From the NCBI GenBank assembly GCA_964017235.1, contig OZ024930.1:24308614-24372613 (forward strand): a stretch of DNA of 64,000 nt. The letters run 5' to 3'. Shown in pieces: positions 23,625-33,662 of this stretch; the stretch's first letter is position 1, and each line of letters starts with the position of its first letter. A model generated the notes under the pieces. It saw only the letters and a program-made list of their open reading frames with translations. It did not search any database and had not been told where the DNA came from. Source of the stretch: Sabellastarte sp. h YS-2021 (taxonomy: Eukaryota > Annelida > Polychaeta > Sabellida > Sabellidae). The position numbers and the translations under genes were made by a program.

Positions 23625-24435
23625 GAGTTTTATATGACATTTTATAAAAGTGACAAAACCCTAGCCCAGCCATTATAATGTTCAGGTCAGACAAGATTGG
23701 GGATGGGTTGGTATGAAAAATATCTACATCGAGAGGTCGCCAGTGCAAAACCATACCGATTCTGGGACTCCACATTTTAGTACATCCCAAACAAATATGG
23801 ACGTCTCCTCTTCACGACATCGCAATTAAAATGGCCAAAATTCACAAAAAAGAAATAAAGGCTTATAACTTTTCAGTTTTCATTTTTTCTTCCGAATATT
23901 TTAAGTTTTCCTTCAGTTATATGAGCTGACAAGCAAGACTAAGGTTATATATTGTCGTAACCAAAACAAATCTAATCACGGTATTTCAGTAAAATGCCCT
24001 CAATACCGAGATACCAGCCTACTGACCTATCCTTAGAGAAGACTAAAGGTCACAGTTGCTAGTAGCACTGTAAAACGTCAGAGTAAAGGTCAATCCAATG
24101 TGAAAGAATGGATATTGGGGGGTTATTTATATGCCTTAACTCGCTAAATAGTCACTGTGCACTCATTTGACCACGCCAATTTCCATTGCCCTTATTAACT
24201 GTTGTTTTTTTTTTACCTTGAGCTATGCCCTTCCAAGGGAAACCTGGACATATTCTCTAAGGATAAAGCCTTAATTTTCTGGTAAATATTCCAATAACAC
24301 GATTAGTACTATGGGTACTTCCCGAGTAACCCGAGAATATGTTAGAGGAATATCTGAAACTCTGTTACTTTGCTTTGATATTGTTAATTTTGATAATTGC
24401 TTATTTTATGAAAATAAATTTCACATAAATTTTTA
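23625..24435. other. no recognisable gene
   Basis: AT-rich sequence beyond the 5' end of YR element 2. No domain motif or paired splice sites were found on either strand. Confidence 0.45.
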
Positions 24436-24439
24436 TTGA

Positions 24440-24995
24440 GGTTTCTCGACTCATATTTCCTTTTTTGTTGTTGTTGTTCTTCACAACAACAGCTGGATGC
24501 ACTAAATTACCAAATATCCTAGTTAGGAGGTAGAGATCTAATGTCTTGAGTTGAGCATGAGATTCAAAGATGATAAAAGGGGGCCACGGTGGCAGAGTGG
24601 TAACACTCTTGCCTCCCACCTCTGTGGCCGGGGTTCGATCCCCGTCATGGCCGTAAGTGGGAAAGCTGGTAGTTGCTTGATATGACCTGTACAGTGTTGA
24701 AAGCGACGTAAAATCCCAAATAAATAAATCAAAGATGATAAACTCTGAGCATATTTGATGACATCCATTCTTTCACATCTAGAAGACATGAATTCAGTTT
24801 GTCAAAAATCAGGGCTGCGTTTTGTGAGACATAAGAACAAACAACTGGGTGCCATCTGCATAAAAATGGAATTTGCTGTTGGGGTGCATTCCAATAACCT
24901 TACTCAAAGTGGTGCACAAGGAGAACAGTAAAGGACCAAAGACTGAGCCTTGTGGTACTCCAGCTCACACAATTCAGAGAGGGTTGACTCAATTT
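24440..24995 (-). mobile_element. CR1/L2-like LINE fragment (RT region), split by a SINE
   Basis: On the minus strand 24995-24830 reads GVPQGSVFGPLLFSLCTTLS and HPNSKFHFYADGTQLFVLMSHKT, the central RT motifs of CR1/L2-type LINEs. The catalytic box is YADG where YADD is expected, so this copy is dead. The following DVKEWMSSNMLRV stretch is cut by a SINE at 24578-24728, and the LINE resumes below it (SHAQLKTLDLYLL, NLVHPAVVVKN). Both ends of the LINE are missing. Confidence 0.75.
24578..24728 (+). mobile_element. SINE family A, internally shortened
   Basis: The head is intact (A box tggcagagtgg, B box ggttcgatccc), but about 80 bases of the body between tagttgcttg and atatgacctg are gone. It ends gcgacgtaaaatcccaaataaataa. 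The 14-base duplication tcaaagatgataaa is at 24564-24577 and 24729-24742, inside the LINE RT fragment. Confidence 0.9.
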
Positions 24996-25065
24996 GTATT
25001 GCTCATAATTGTTATCAAGTGTGTTTTGAATACACTGTAGTTTGCACAATATTTCCTTAATTATA

Positions 25066-25289
25066 GGGGGCTCAGTGGTGTAGCGGTTAGAGTTCTCGCC
25101 TCCAACCTCTGAGGCCGCTGGTTCAAATCTCGGGCCGGGTGCTTCATGTTGGAAAGTTGATAGTTACTTGCCAATGCCGGTGGTTTACAGTGCAGTATGC
25201 ACTGGTTTCCTCCACCTGTAAACTACCCGTCGCAATATGACCCTGGCCGTTGAACCCGACGTAAAACAACAAATAAATCTAAATCTTAA
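25066..25289 (+). mobile_element. SINE family B, full length
   Basis: Same head and body as the copy at 16321, with an AAATCTAAATCT tail. The 11-base duplication ccttaattata lies at 25055-25065 and 25290-25300. It would lie downstream of the host Ly6-like exon, perhaps in an intron. Confidence 0.9.
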
Positions 25290-25459
25290 CCTTAATTATA
25301 AGCTAGGTACTTCCTGAAATTATTATTATCACATAGTTAGTAAGATATTAAGTATTTTCTGCAATACAAAAAAAAAACAAAGAATAGCTTTAATATGGAA
25401 ACTTTCTTCAAACTAAAGCAAACAGAAAAAAGTCTTTGTGAATACAAACGATAACTTAC

Positions 25460-25590
25460 AGTTTCAAAGTCATCTCCATGTTTGTTGCAGTTGGGGTCAC
25501 TGTTATATAAGCTGTTGAGAAATTTTTCTGTATTTGCATCATTAGTATCATAACGTATATACTGACATGAATGGCATCTCACAGCTTCAG
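25460..25590 (-). CDS. host gene, Ly6/three-finger-like protein, exon 2
   Basis: On the minus strand a strong acceptor (ttttttgtctctatttcag) opens a 131-base exon that closes at GAAACT followed by gtaagt, a consensus donor. Its 43 full codons read AEAVRCHSCQYIRYDTND, then ANTEKFLNSLYNSDPNCNK and HGDDFET. The LxCxxC-like RCHSC just after a predicted signal-peptide cleavage site is the hallmark start of Ly6/uPAR three-finger domains. It joins exon 1 in phase 1 (G + CT = Ala), the usual Ly6 intron phase at this spot, and ends in phase 0. The exon or exons with the remaining cysteines and the C-terminal Asn were not found. Ly6 membership is therefore inferred from half a domain. Confidence 0.65.
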
Positions 25591-26245
25591 CTGAAATAGA
25601 GACAAAAAATATAGCAAACTGGCGCAGGTGGCTAATATCTGGTTCACAATGCTAATGTATCTTGCCTCTAATGTTATTCCAATACAGTCTATTGGGGAAG
25701 ACGAGAGGAGAAAACCTATAAAAACAAGGCCAAAAAGTATTTCCGTCTACATGCGTGAGCTGCAAAGCCATCAGAGACACAAGTAGTGCACTAGAATTTA
25801 TAAAAAATCTGTCAAGAAAACAAATTCTGAATCAGAAACATCCCATATCTGGCCCAGACCTCATACAGTCACCCATCTAAATACTAATGCAGCCCACTTA
25901 CTTATCACACAACCCATGAAAGTACGATGATAAGAAAAATATAAAAAAAGGAATCTCTAGAAGCTAGAGCCTCGTTAGAGCTCGGGCTTAACAAAATCAC
26001 TATTGTTGGTTTTTCTGATCTTGTCGCAATGGAAACCAAGGTCGAATTCATCACTCCTACAGGTCAAACATTGACACTGCAGTAGTAAAATATCCCTAAA
26101 ACACCAGACTTGGATTTATAAAATATCCCATAAATAAACAATAGCAGGACTTAACAAAAGCTTAAGCAACACTTATTTTAGGCATGAGCTCAAGCTAGGC
26201 TCGCTTCTAACGATCACTTCTTTTCTTTGTCACTGAACTTTCATG

Positions 26246-26365
26246 AAATGTGGCGTAGTGTGATGAGTACTCATCTCCTTGGTGAAGTTAAGCATTAATG
26301 GGCTATGTAAGTACTTGGATGGGTAACTCTCTGAGTTCTAGGCAAGGTAGTGGATGTAAATTGAT
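26246..26365 (+). pseudogene. 5S rRNA-like relic (5S pseudogene or 5S-derived SINE head)
   Basis: The stretch gtgatgagtactcatctcc, aagttaagcattaatgggct, gtaagtacttggatgggtaac and ctgagttctaggc follows 5S rRNA in order, covering the internal promoter: A box (aagttaagcat for aagctaagcag) and C box (tacttggatgggtaac for tacttggatgggagac). It is well diverged, and I see no SINE body behind it. It lies in the intron of the Ly6-like gene, on the opposite strand. Confidence 0.55.
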
Positions 26366-26821
26366 GCCAATAACAGGATGGAACAAAATAGACAGTGACG
26401 GTTCTATATTTTCCCAATTCACCACAAATTTGCTTTTTATCAAACAATCATGCAGTTTGGAGCACTACTCATGTCTCTGATGGCTTTGCAGCTTGCACAT
26501 GTAAAGCAAAAGACTTTTTGATCTTACAGTCCTGGAGGCCCCTATAGAAATTGTTACTATTAATACCATTACATTGGTAGCCAGCTTTATCATTTTTATT
26601 ACAATAAAAACTTGCAAAATGCGTGTCAAAGCGGATAAGCATCATCTTCCATATTAAATTTTAATATAATTAATGAAATTTAGTTTTTCTCATTAGCCAT
26701 AAAAGTAGACTTACTATTCAGCTCAAACGATTTACTTTTAACTTTATATCCCTGTTTACTGTTATTACTGTTAATAGGATTATGGCAGTGGTAGGGCTAA
26801 AACAAAGGAAAAAACACCCAC

Positions 26822-26879
26822 CATTATAAACTGACAGCAGCAATACATAAGCAAAAGCACATAGAGTCTTGACCAACAT
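26822..26879 (-). CDS. host gene, Ly6/three-finger-like protein, exon 1 (signal peptide)
   Basis: The ATG at 26879 starts MLVKTLCAFAYVLLLSVYN, a basic N terminus and a hydrophobic core typical of a secretory signal peptide. The exon ends in AATG followed by gtgggt, an acceptable donor, leaving phase 1. Removing the 1.23-kb intron (25591-26821) puts Ala-Glu-Ala-Val directly before the first cysteine of exon 2, with the cleavage site near it. The frame is open upstream to 27023, but that part lacks signal-peptide character and is treated as 5' UTR. Confidence 0.65.
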
Positions 26880-27670
26880 TTTTTTCTTAACAAAATATCT
26901 CTTTCCACAACTGATGATGAAAACGGTTTTTAATGATATGTTACTGTTTCTGTGGCTGTCTGATAACTGACGTAATATCGACTTATGTACCTGACTATAT
27001 GTAGAAAAAGGCCTTTCCATCATGGCAGGCTTTTGTGTTGAATACCTGCATATATTTACATAAACTGAGTTTGAATTATTTCCAGTCTAGCAGTTCGCTA
27101 GAATATAACTGCACTTGTAAGGGGCATCGTATAACAAGCGTTAAACTGGGCTAGAATAGTATTGCATAAAATTTTATATATTATAGGATAGACTATGTAT
27201 AGACATGCGTACATGTGATGATCTTCCATTACTTGACGTTTTGTCTTACATCAATATAGTTTTATGTTACTCCCATTATAACACAACAATACACAACTTC
27301 AGTTGTTTTCTTACATAAATATAACGATTGCATGCTCGTTGGGGTAAAATATGAGTTTGACATTACTTAATACTGGTCTCACACCAAGCTTTGTGTCTTA
27401 CCATATTTGTGCAACGAAAAAATTGGAGCTCCTCCAATTTTCAACATGATCACCTTCCCTCCCCACAAAATGGGGGCAAACAAGTTTTCCATTTACTAAA
27501 CGTCACCTGAACCATCGCCACCTGTTTCTACATATCTGTGGCCTTTTCCACAAGTGTAACATTGCCTCTAGTTGGACATAAGCCAGTAAAACACCCCATA
27601 TGGGGATTTTTCATTTTTATTGATATACATGACTAAGATTCTAACTTTTATATACATTTGATATTTTAAC
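26880..27670. other. no recognisable gene; upstream side of the Ly6-like gene
   Basis: Should hold the 5' UTR and promoter of the Ly6-like gene on the minus strand. I see no clear TATA box at a useful distance and no repeat that I can name. Confidence 0.35.
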
Positions 27671-27677
27671 TTTTTAG

Positions 27678-27990
27678 TTTACATACAGAAAATATAGTCC
27701 ATTAACTTAGCTTGACATTAATTGTTAATGGATATGCACAAGATTTACATATTCATGATTACAGCTGATGAGTAAGGAAGGCTTAAGGCCACCTTATGAA
27801 ATATGATTTGAATTTGCCAAATGATGAAATAGTAATTTACATACAGAAAGTATAATCCATTAACTTAGCTTGACATTAATTGTTAATGGATATGCACAAG
27901 ATTTACATATTCATGATTGGAGATGATGAGTATGGAAGGCTTAAGGCCACCTTATGAAATATAATTTGAATTTGCCAAATGATGAGATAG
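27678..27990. repeat. 158-base direct tandem repeat at the 3' side of YR element 3
   Basis: Two copies start at 27678 and 27836 with tttacatacagaaa and contain cattaattgttaatgg and ggcttaaggccaccttatg. They differ at only a handful of bases. They may be part of the terminal repeat system of element 3; this is inference. Confidence 0.75.
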
Positions 27991-28262
27991 TTAGGGTGGC
28001 CTTAGCTGCAGGCCTACAGAAAGATAAGGTCACCCTAAATTTTGATGTGAATTATGATTTTGGAAAAACTTGTTTAAGTTTAAGGTCGCCTTAAACTGGA
28101 TTTTATGGTATTTACTTGAAAACTTAACATTTAGAGTTCATCTGTGAATTAGTCAGATGAATGAAGATTTGAACTGATTTAAATGGAAATTGTTTAAGAA
28201 TTGAAATAAGAGGTGAAACATAGCAATATTTAAACTGAAAGATGAGAGCCCCAAACCCCAAC

Positions 28263-29269
28263 TTAGGGAGTAGGGGAGAGGTAGAGATGATTTTTGAAAT
28301 TTTTTGCTACTAGGTCTGAGGCATTGTGGTCAAGGGTGATATACTTCCAGACGCATTCCGACGTCCAGGTGCCATGGCTTTGGATATCCTGCAAACTAAC
28401 ATTCGAGTTAAATGCGAAAGAGGCACCTGAACGCCGGAAGGCGTGAAATGTCAAATTAGAGTTTTGTAACTGAAGCCTAGCCAGAAGGTCCTTAAAATGG
28501 CGCCTGACTCGATTGTCTGTCAGGGGGAGCCATTTGGAGGCCACTTTATATTGGAACAGGGGGGAATTGTTGGAACCAGGTGTAATTTGGAGGAGATTTT
28601 TGACTGCAGCCACTGGACAAATAGGGTTAGAACCCAGGGATGGTATTTTAAGAATTATGACCGTTTTCCTGTCCTGGATGGTTTTGGACCACTTTATTAG
28701 TAGGTGGAGGCCAGGGGGGCAAATATGATATCTCCCCTGGCCAGATGGTATAGGGGGGAGAACAGCTTGGTGGAGTGGGGGACCAGGTTAGAGAGCCTCA
28801 AAAATGAAAAAAATGCTACTGTGTACACTGCCTTAAACACCTGGCCCATATATGTTGAGTCACATAGTCTGACAATTAGTTGAAGGGTATCAATATCAAT
28901 GATTGATTTCAGGGCTGGTTTAAAGGGACGGTGGAGGGTGATAGACTTTTGAAAATATTTGATTCTGGGATCATGAAATATTTGAGTGGGAAGACCATAA
29001 ATGGCTAGGTTGGCCTTAATGGCAGACAGATGATTGGCTAGGGTGGGGGCTGAAGATCCATTTGTGGTTAGAAATTGTAAGTATGCCATGAGAATTCTGG
29101 GACAAAGGTCCATGAGAGAAACTTGCATGAACACTGTAAAGGCTATAAAAAGCCTAAACATACTTCCATAACTTCTTTGAGTACCAGGTCTGAAGGCCAT
29201 TCGAGTCTTCTGGGCAGCCAATTTTGCCAATGGAGCCAATCTGGGTGGTAAGCCTATTAAATACACCAA
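28263..29269 (-). pseudogene. tyrosine recombinase region of YR element 3
   Basis: Visible: the N-terminal helical half (FRPGTQRSYGSMFRLFIAF, HLSAIKANLAIYGL), FFSFLRLSNLVPHS (Arg box), HAFRRSGASFAFN (His-x-x-Arg) and SHGTWTSECVWKYI with the likely nucleophile Tyr. It follows directly on the RNase H end. It has about one break. Confidence 0.82.
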
Positions 29270-31779
29270 TCAATTTTTAAGTGATCTTCGTGTACTGGTA
29301 CCCATTCATGGTGGGGAAGCAAAGTTGAAAGTTTGTCCTGGGGATCCTTGGTTAGCTTCCATCGTGATAGCAAATCAGCAATCTGATTTTCCTTGCCTGG
29401 GATATGAACGACTTGAAGGTTAATGTCCCAGGTGGCCATTTGTAGTTGAATGTTCCTAGCAATAGCTGTTAGGGTCAAATCTCTGGTTCGACCCGAACCC
29501 AGGACCTGAACCACTGCCTCATTGTCACAAGCAATGCGAACCTTGGATTTAGCCCAAAAATGTTGCCAAACCCTGAGGGCCACAAGTATGTTGAGCATTT
29601 CGAGATGGGCAATATTGTAGTTCAAATATCCCAATGGGAGGGAGAATGCAAAGACTTGAGAACCCCAACTGGCCCCTATGCCCTGTAAACAGGCATCCAG
29701 CTCGATTTCATGGGCAGTGGGTCTGTGATCAAAGATTGTGACCCCATTGAAAGTTGGAAGAAATTTCTGAAACCAGTTGATGTCCCTCTGGGCCTCTTGG
29801 GATAGGACCACTTGGTCCTTATTATGCATAGAACACAGAACGTCCAGAAGGCGATTCAGGAAAAATCTTGAGCTGCGAACGCATTTGGTGATAAACAGGA
29901 GACTACCTAGTAGGGACTGGAGCTGACGCTTAGTACAGGTGACTTTTTGACGCCATGTGTGACACCTGAGGAGTATTTCCTGCAATTTTTGAGGGGGAAC
30001 GGATAAGGTAAAATTTTCTGTGTTTACCAATATGCCCAGGCAGTTGACGCATGTGGAGGGTTTGATAAGCTTGTTGTGGGATATCTCAAAGCCCAGACGT
30101 TCAAGAAGGGAGGAAAGGGCGTCAAATGAGGCGTCAACGCGGCTTGTAAGCTCAATCCCAAGGATATCATCTATGTAATTTATGACGTCATGACCGCGTT
30201 GACGCATCATATGACGCACAGCGTCGCTTAGGCGTTGAAATAGCGCACTCCCATGACGAAATCCGAACGGCAGGCAGGTGTCCAGGAACCACTTATCTTG
30301 ACGCAAACCCAACAGGTCATAGTCCCTGGGGTCAAGCTTGACATGCCTGAAGGCACGTTTGATGTCAATCTTGTATATCATACAGCCTTTACCCAGTTTT
30401 CTAACTCTGTTGGTGATATGGTCAATGGTTGGGAGCTTAAGTGCAAATGGGGTACCTAAGTAAATGTCTTTTGCACTACCTGCATTGACAGACCTGCCCT
30501 GGGGGAAACTGAGGTCAATTATGACCCTTCTACTGGCTGAATTTGCTTTTTCCCTAGTCATGAAGGGTGAGGTGTGGAGGTCATCTAAAGGGGGGTTGTC
30601 AAAAGGGCCCAGAATGGCATTATATTGTATCTCTTCCTTCAGGTAAGTCTGTACATCCTGGGGGTAATTTTTTGCAGAGGTGTGATTTTCAGAGTGACTT
30701 TCTAAAGTTGAGTTTCTATCAAAATCTAAGGGGAAGCCAAATCTAATTAGCAGAGGGAGTTGTGAGTCCCAATATCCCTGGAGTAGGCTATCCCAAACAT
30801 CTGGGTTTAGCTGAGATTTTACATTTATTTGACAATTTTTGAAATTATACTTGCCCGAAGCTTTGATGGTCCTATGAAGGGTTAGGGGATCAGTATTGAC
30901 CTCTACTGGCGATGATGTGGGGGGTACATCTAGTTCACCCAGGGGGATAAAGCCAAATTTGTGAGCATTTTGCTTGTCCCAGAGCTGAAGGGTGGGGCAT
31001 GAGGCCAGGATGTTCGTATAATCGAGTTTTTTGTCTCTGAATCGCAATGGTAGGTCATATTTACTTGCACTCTGGTTATCAGTAACTGTGTGAGTGTTGT
31101 TGATACTTTTGCCAGTGACGCCTACCATTGGGAGATTGTGGGCATTGGTTTCTACATTGGCGTCACAAAGTGACGCATTGTCATTTTTTAGTCTCTTGGC
31201 AGTACTTCTGCCTTGTGAATCATGATTGTCAGTGGATTTGAGGTCAGAGGGGCTTTCAGCAATGGTACGCTCGGAATGACGCAAAACGACGCCGTCGTCC
31301 TGTTGTAAAACCTCATACCTGTTGTGGGTGCTGACTGGACTTGGTTGGTCCAGTGTACCTACCCTGATTCCAGCTTCACGGCCAGTCCCATCTGAACCTT
31401 GCCTTTTTTGGTTACAACTTGTATTTACTTTTGGTGAATTTGCCTGAGACCTCGCACTTACCCTTGTTGTTGTAACAGTAGGGCCACTGTGGTCCTGACT
31501 TTGGGTATTTTTGACATTGTCTTGGATTACTTTTTTACTTATCAAATGACTACTAGGGCTAACTTGACGTGAGCTTTCTTGCACTCGACTGGAATTATTT
31601 CTAGCATTTTTTACAACATAAGCAAATGTATGACCTTTGAATTTGTGATAGTCCAGTCTCCAGTTGGCACTCTCACCATTGACACATGTATTACTACTAA
31701 TGACTCTTGTGCCCGTGTAACCTACACGACCACTTGTGATACGACTACAATTCTGAAGTTTGATCCTTATATTCAGCAC
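29257..31779 (-). CDS. reverse transcriptase-RNase H ORF of YR element 3
   Basis: An open frame of about 840 codons. After a long polar linker come the pre-RT block (FGFPLDFDRNS, NYPQDVQTYLKEE), VIIDLSFPQGRSVN, IYKIDIKRAFRHVKLDP, FGFRHGSALFQ and the catalytic NYIDDILGIE. RNase H shows ELDACLQGIGASW, HLEMLNILVALRVW, CDNEAVVQVLG and VVHIPGKENQIADLLSRW. There is no clear ATG at the 5' edge; the frame opens next to the gag stop, so expression may need read-through or splicing. Confidence 0.87.
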   Translation of the reverse strand: MLNIRIKLQNCSRITSGRVGYTGTRVISSNTCVNGESANWRLDYHKFKGHTFAYVVKNARNNSSRVQESSRQVSPSSHLISKKVIQDNVKNTQSQDHSGPTVTTTRVSARSQANSPKVNTSCNQKRQGSDGTGREAGIRVGTLDQPSPVSTHNRYEVLQQDDGVVLRHSERTIAESPSDLKSTDNHDSQGRSTAKRLKNDNASLCDANVETNAHNLPMVGVTGKSINNTHTVTDNQSASKYDLPLRFRDKKLDYTNILASCPTLQLWDKQNAHKFGFIPLGELDVPPTSSPVEVNTDPLTLHRTIKASGKYNFKNCQINVKSQLNPDVWDSLLQGYWDSQLPLLIRFGFPLDFDRNSTLESHSENHTSAKNYPQDVQTYLKEEIQYNAILGPFDNPPLDDLHTSPFMTREKANSASRRVIIDLSFPQGRSVNAGSAKDIYLGTPFALKLPTIDHITNRVRKLGKGCMIYKIDIKRAFRHVKLDPRDYDLLGLRQDKWFLDTCLPFGFRHGSALFQRLSDAVRHMMRQRGHDVINYIDDILGIELTSRVDASFDALSSLLERLGFEISHNKLIKPSTCVNCLGILVNTENFTLSVPPQKLQEILLRCHTWRQKVTCTKRQLQSLLGSLLFITKCVRSSRFFLNRLLDVLCSMHNKDQVVLSQEAQRDINWFQKFLPTFNGVTIFDHRPTAHEIELDACLQGIGASWGSQVFAFSLPLGYLNYNIAHLEMLNILVALRVWQHFWAKSKVRIACDNEAVVQVLGSGRTRDLTLTAIARNIQLQMATWDINLQVVHIPGKENQIADLLSRWKLTKDPQDKLSTLLPHHEWVPVHEDHLKIDWCI

Positions 31780-31783
31780 TGCA

Positions 31784-32794
31784 TTACTGCAGTGCTTTAT
31801 TCGTTTTTTTTATATCGGGGTTCGATTTTTTAGAATTTCTGCAGTCCTTGAGAGCATGAGGAAACCGCTTTCCCAAAGTATTACAGAAACTGCAAATATG
31901 TCTGTACCATTGGCCAGAGGTGTGATGGTCGCCCTTGTGGGGACATTTTTGATTTTGAAAAAATTTACAAGGAACTCCTGAGAGCTCAGAGTTGGATTTT
32001 TTGGACGGATTGTTGATCACTTTTTGAGCATGGGCCCTTCTGATCCTATCTATTTTTTCTGTCATGGCCCAATTTACCTTGCCCTCCTCCATTCTGCAGA
32101 GGAGGACTGCATGGGCCCCTTTGGCCGAGGTCCACCCAAAATCTTGGGCGTCCTCCATTAGTTCGGACAGATACTCCAACATGGAATTTTTTGTGTCAAC
32201 ATTAGACTCATCCCAAATTATGGCACAGAATCCCGACACCCACTGAAAAGTGCTGAGACTGTCGTATGTTACTCTACTTTTTGTGGCACCTGCTAGAATA
32301 TGATTTTGGGGCCAAGGTACTTTATGTTTGATTGTGACCTGGTCATGACCACCTCTTTGTGATCTAAACGTACCTTGCTCATTGAGGGTGGCCAGCTCCT
32401 GTAGTCGCTTGTCTACAACATTCTGGATGCCTCTGGATGTCTTGAGAAATGCAGTAGTGGGGATGACGCCGTCATCTTCCTCATCGCTGTCCACTTGTCT
32501 GGATCTACGCGATCCCAAGGTGGAAGTTGGTGAAGTGACGCCGTCAGAATGTGACGTGGCCCCTCTCTGCAATTGATCTTCAGTGTTTTGAATACGTTGC
32601 TCTATGGCAGTCAACCTAGAACTAACACTGTTGAGGGCATTTAATATGTCATGATTCATAGTATCAGTATTGGTGTCAGTATTGACACTAGCAATTTCAA
32701 TGTCAGACTCTACATTGTCTTTAAATTGACACTTTACACCTACTGGACGTTTGTGTTGACCACCACAGCCAGAACAATGGAAATTCTTTGACAT
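31784..32794 (-). CDS. gag-like ORF of YR element 3
   Basis: The ATG at 32794 gives MSKNFHCSGCGGQHKR, an N-terminal Cys/His cluster of the form C-x2-C-x4-H-x6-C. A predicted coiled coil (SRLTAIEQRIQNTEDQLQ) follows, then the shared core VPWPQNHILAGATKSRVTYD and FQWVSGFCAI. A C-terminal Cys/His cluster closes it (CKFFQNQKCPHKGDHH, HICSFC, HALKDC). The role is probably packaging of the element RNA. Confidence 0.76.
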   Translation of the reverse strand: MSKNFHCSGCGGQHKRPVGVKCQFKDNVESDIEIASVNTDTNTDTMNHDILNALNSVSSRLTAIEQRIQNTEDQLQRGATSHSDGVTSPTSTLGSRRSRQVDSDEEDDGVIPTTAFLKTSRGIQNVVDKRLQELATLNEQGTFRSQRGGHDQVTIKHKVPWPQNHILAGATKSRVTYDSLSTFQWVSGFCAIIWDESNVDTKNSMLEYLSELMEDAQDFGWTSAKGAHAVLLCRMEEGKVNWAMTEKIDRIRRAHAQKVINNPSKKSNSELSGVPCKFFQNQKCPHKGDHHTSGQWYRHICSFCNTLGKRFPHALKDCRNSKKSNPDIKKTNKALQ

Positions 32795-33435
32795 TGTCAC
32801 GTTAATTACCGGCAAGTGTGAAATGCAAAGCCTAATGTCAAAGTTAGCACTGTTTATACAAAGTATTTCAAGGCAAAGTTAGCGGGATAACATATTAAAA
32901 TACTAAAATATGTAAAATTACTGTACAAGTAATAAAGGAATAAAATAACCCGCCAACTCACCTTGAACTGAGATTCCTTACCAGTGCATGTAGGCTTGCA
33001 TTCCAACCGGGTGATAACACTAACCAGCAAAGTGTAAATAGAGTATGTAACAATATGTATATGTAACGTGAACAGTAGATAAAATAAATTGAAATCTGAA
33101 ATTTTTCAATTTTTATAAAAATGGCGACTGCCCTCTTTGACTTTTACTTTAAAAGTGAAGGTACTAAGCATTTGGCGGGAGATATTGGTGACCTAGGTCA
33201 AAGGTCACCCAATCAGCATTACTGGTCATTAACAAGAAAATTCGACAGAAAACAACTAAGGCAATGAGATGTGTATAACTTAAGGTCATACACCCCCACT
33301 TCGCCGTAATAATTAGGTTCCCGTTAAATTTTCATCCTGTCATTCCCTATCTGTATCTGCCCCTTAATGTTGCCTTACTTGCAAACTGTTCATGCTACAC
33401 ATCATCCTAAGTCTGTCACCACTGTACCCGTTGAT

Positions 33436-33650
33436 TTGTTTATTTATTTTTATCACGACTGGTAGTTGGAAGGGCAGAGAAAACCAGTACATACAGTTGG
33501 TCAGGGTTCTGTACCGTAAACTGCCGACCAATGGAAAGCAACTACCAGCTTTCCCACTTGAGGTAGAGCTGTGAACCGAACCCCGGCCTCAGAGGTCGGG
33601 AGGGGAGAGTGCTACCACTCTGCCACTGTCACCCCCCCCCCACCCCACCC
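33436..33650 (-). mobile_element. SINE family A copy
   Basis: Reversed head (ccactctgccact, cccggcctcagaggt) and body (tagttggaagggcagag, accagtacatacagtt) with a ttatttattt tail. The 12-base duplication gtacccgttgat lies at 33424-33435 and 33651-33662. The head is somewhat diverged and the gcgacgtaaaacc end is missing. Confidence 0.85.
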
Positions 33651-33662
33651 GTACCCGTTGAT

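Larger units (their letters stand above)
27678..33300 (-). mobile_element. YR retroelement 3 (DIRS order, Ngaro-like), nearly whole
   Basis: On the minus strand: a 5' leader (about 33300-32800), gag, RT-RNase H, tyrosine recombinase, and a 3' region to about 27678. Coding parts are mostly open, with about one or two breaks. The 3' end holds a direct repeat of 158 bases and several ggccacctta/taaggtgg-type inverted bits. I could not match 5' and 3' ends into split repeats by eye, so both limits are approximate. The absence of a methyltransferase domain agrees with element 2. Confidence 0.82.
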
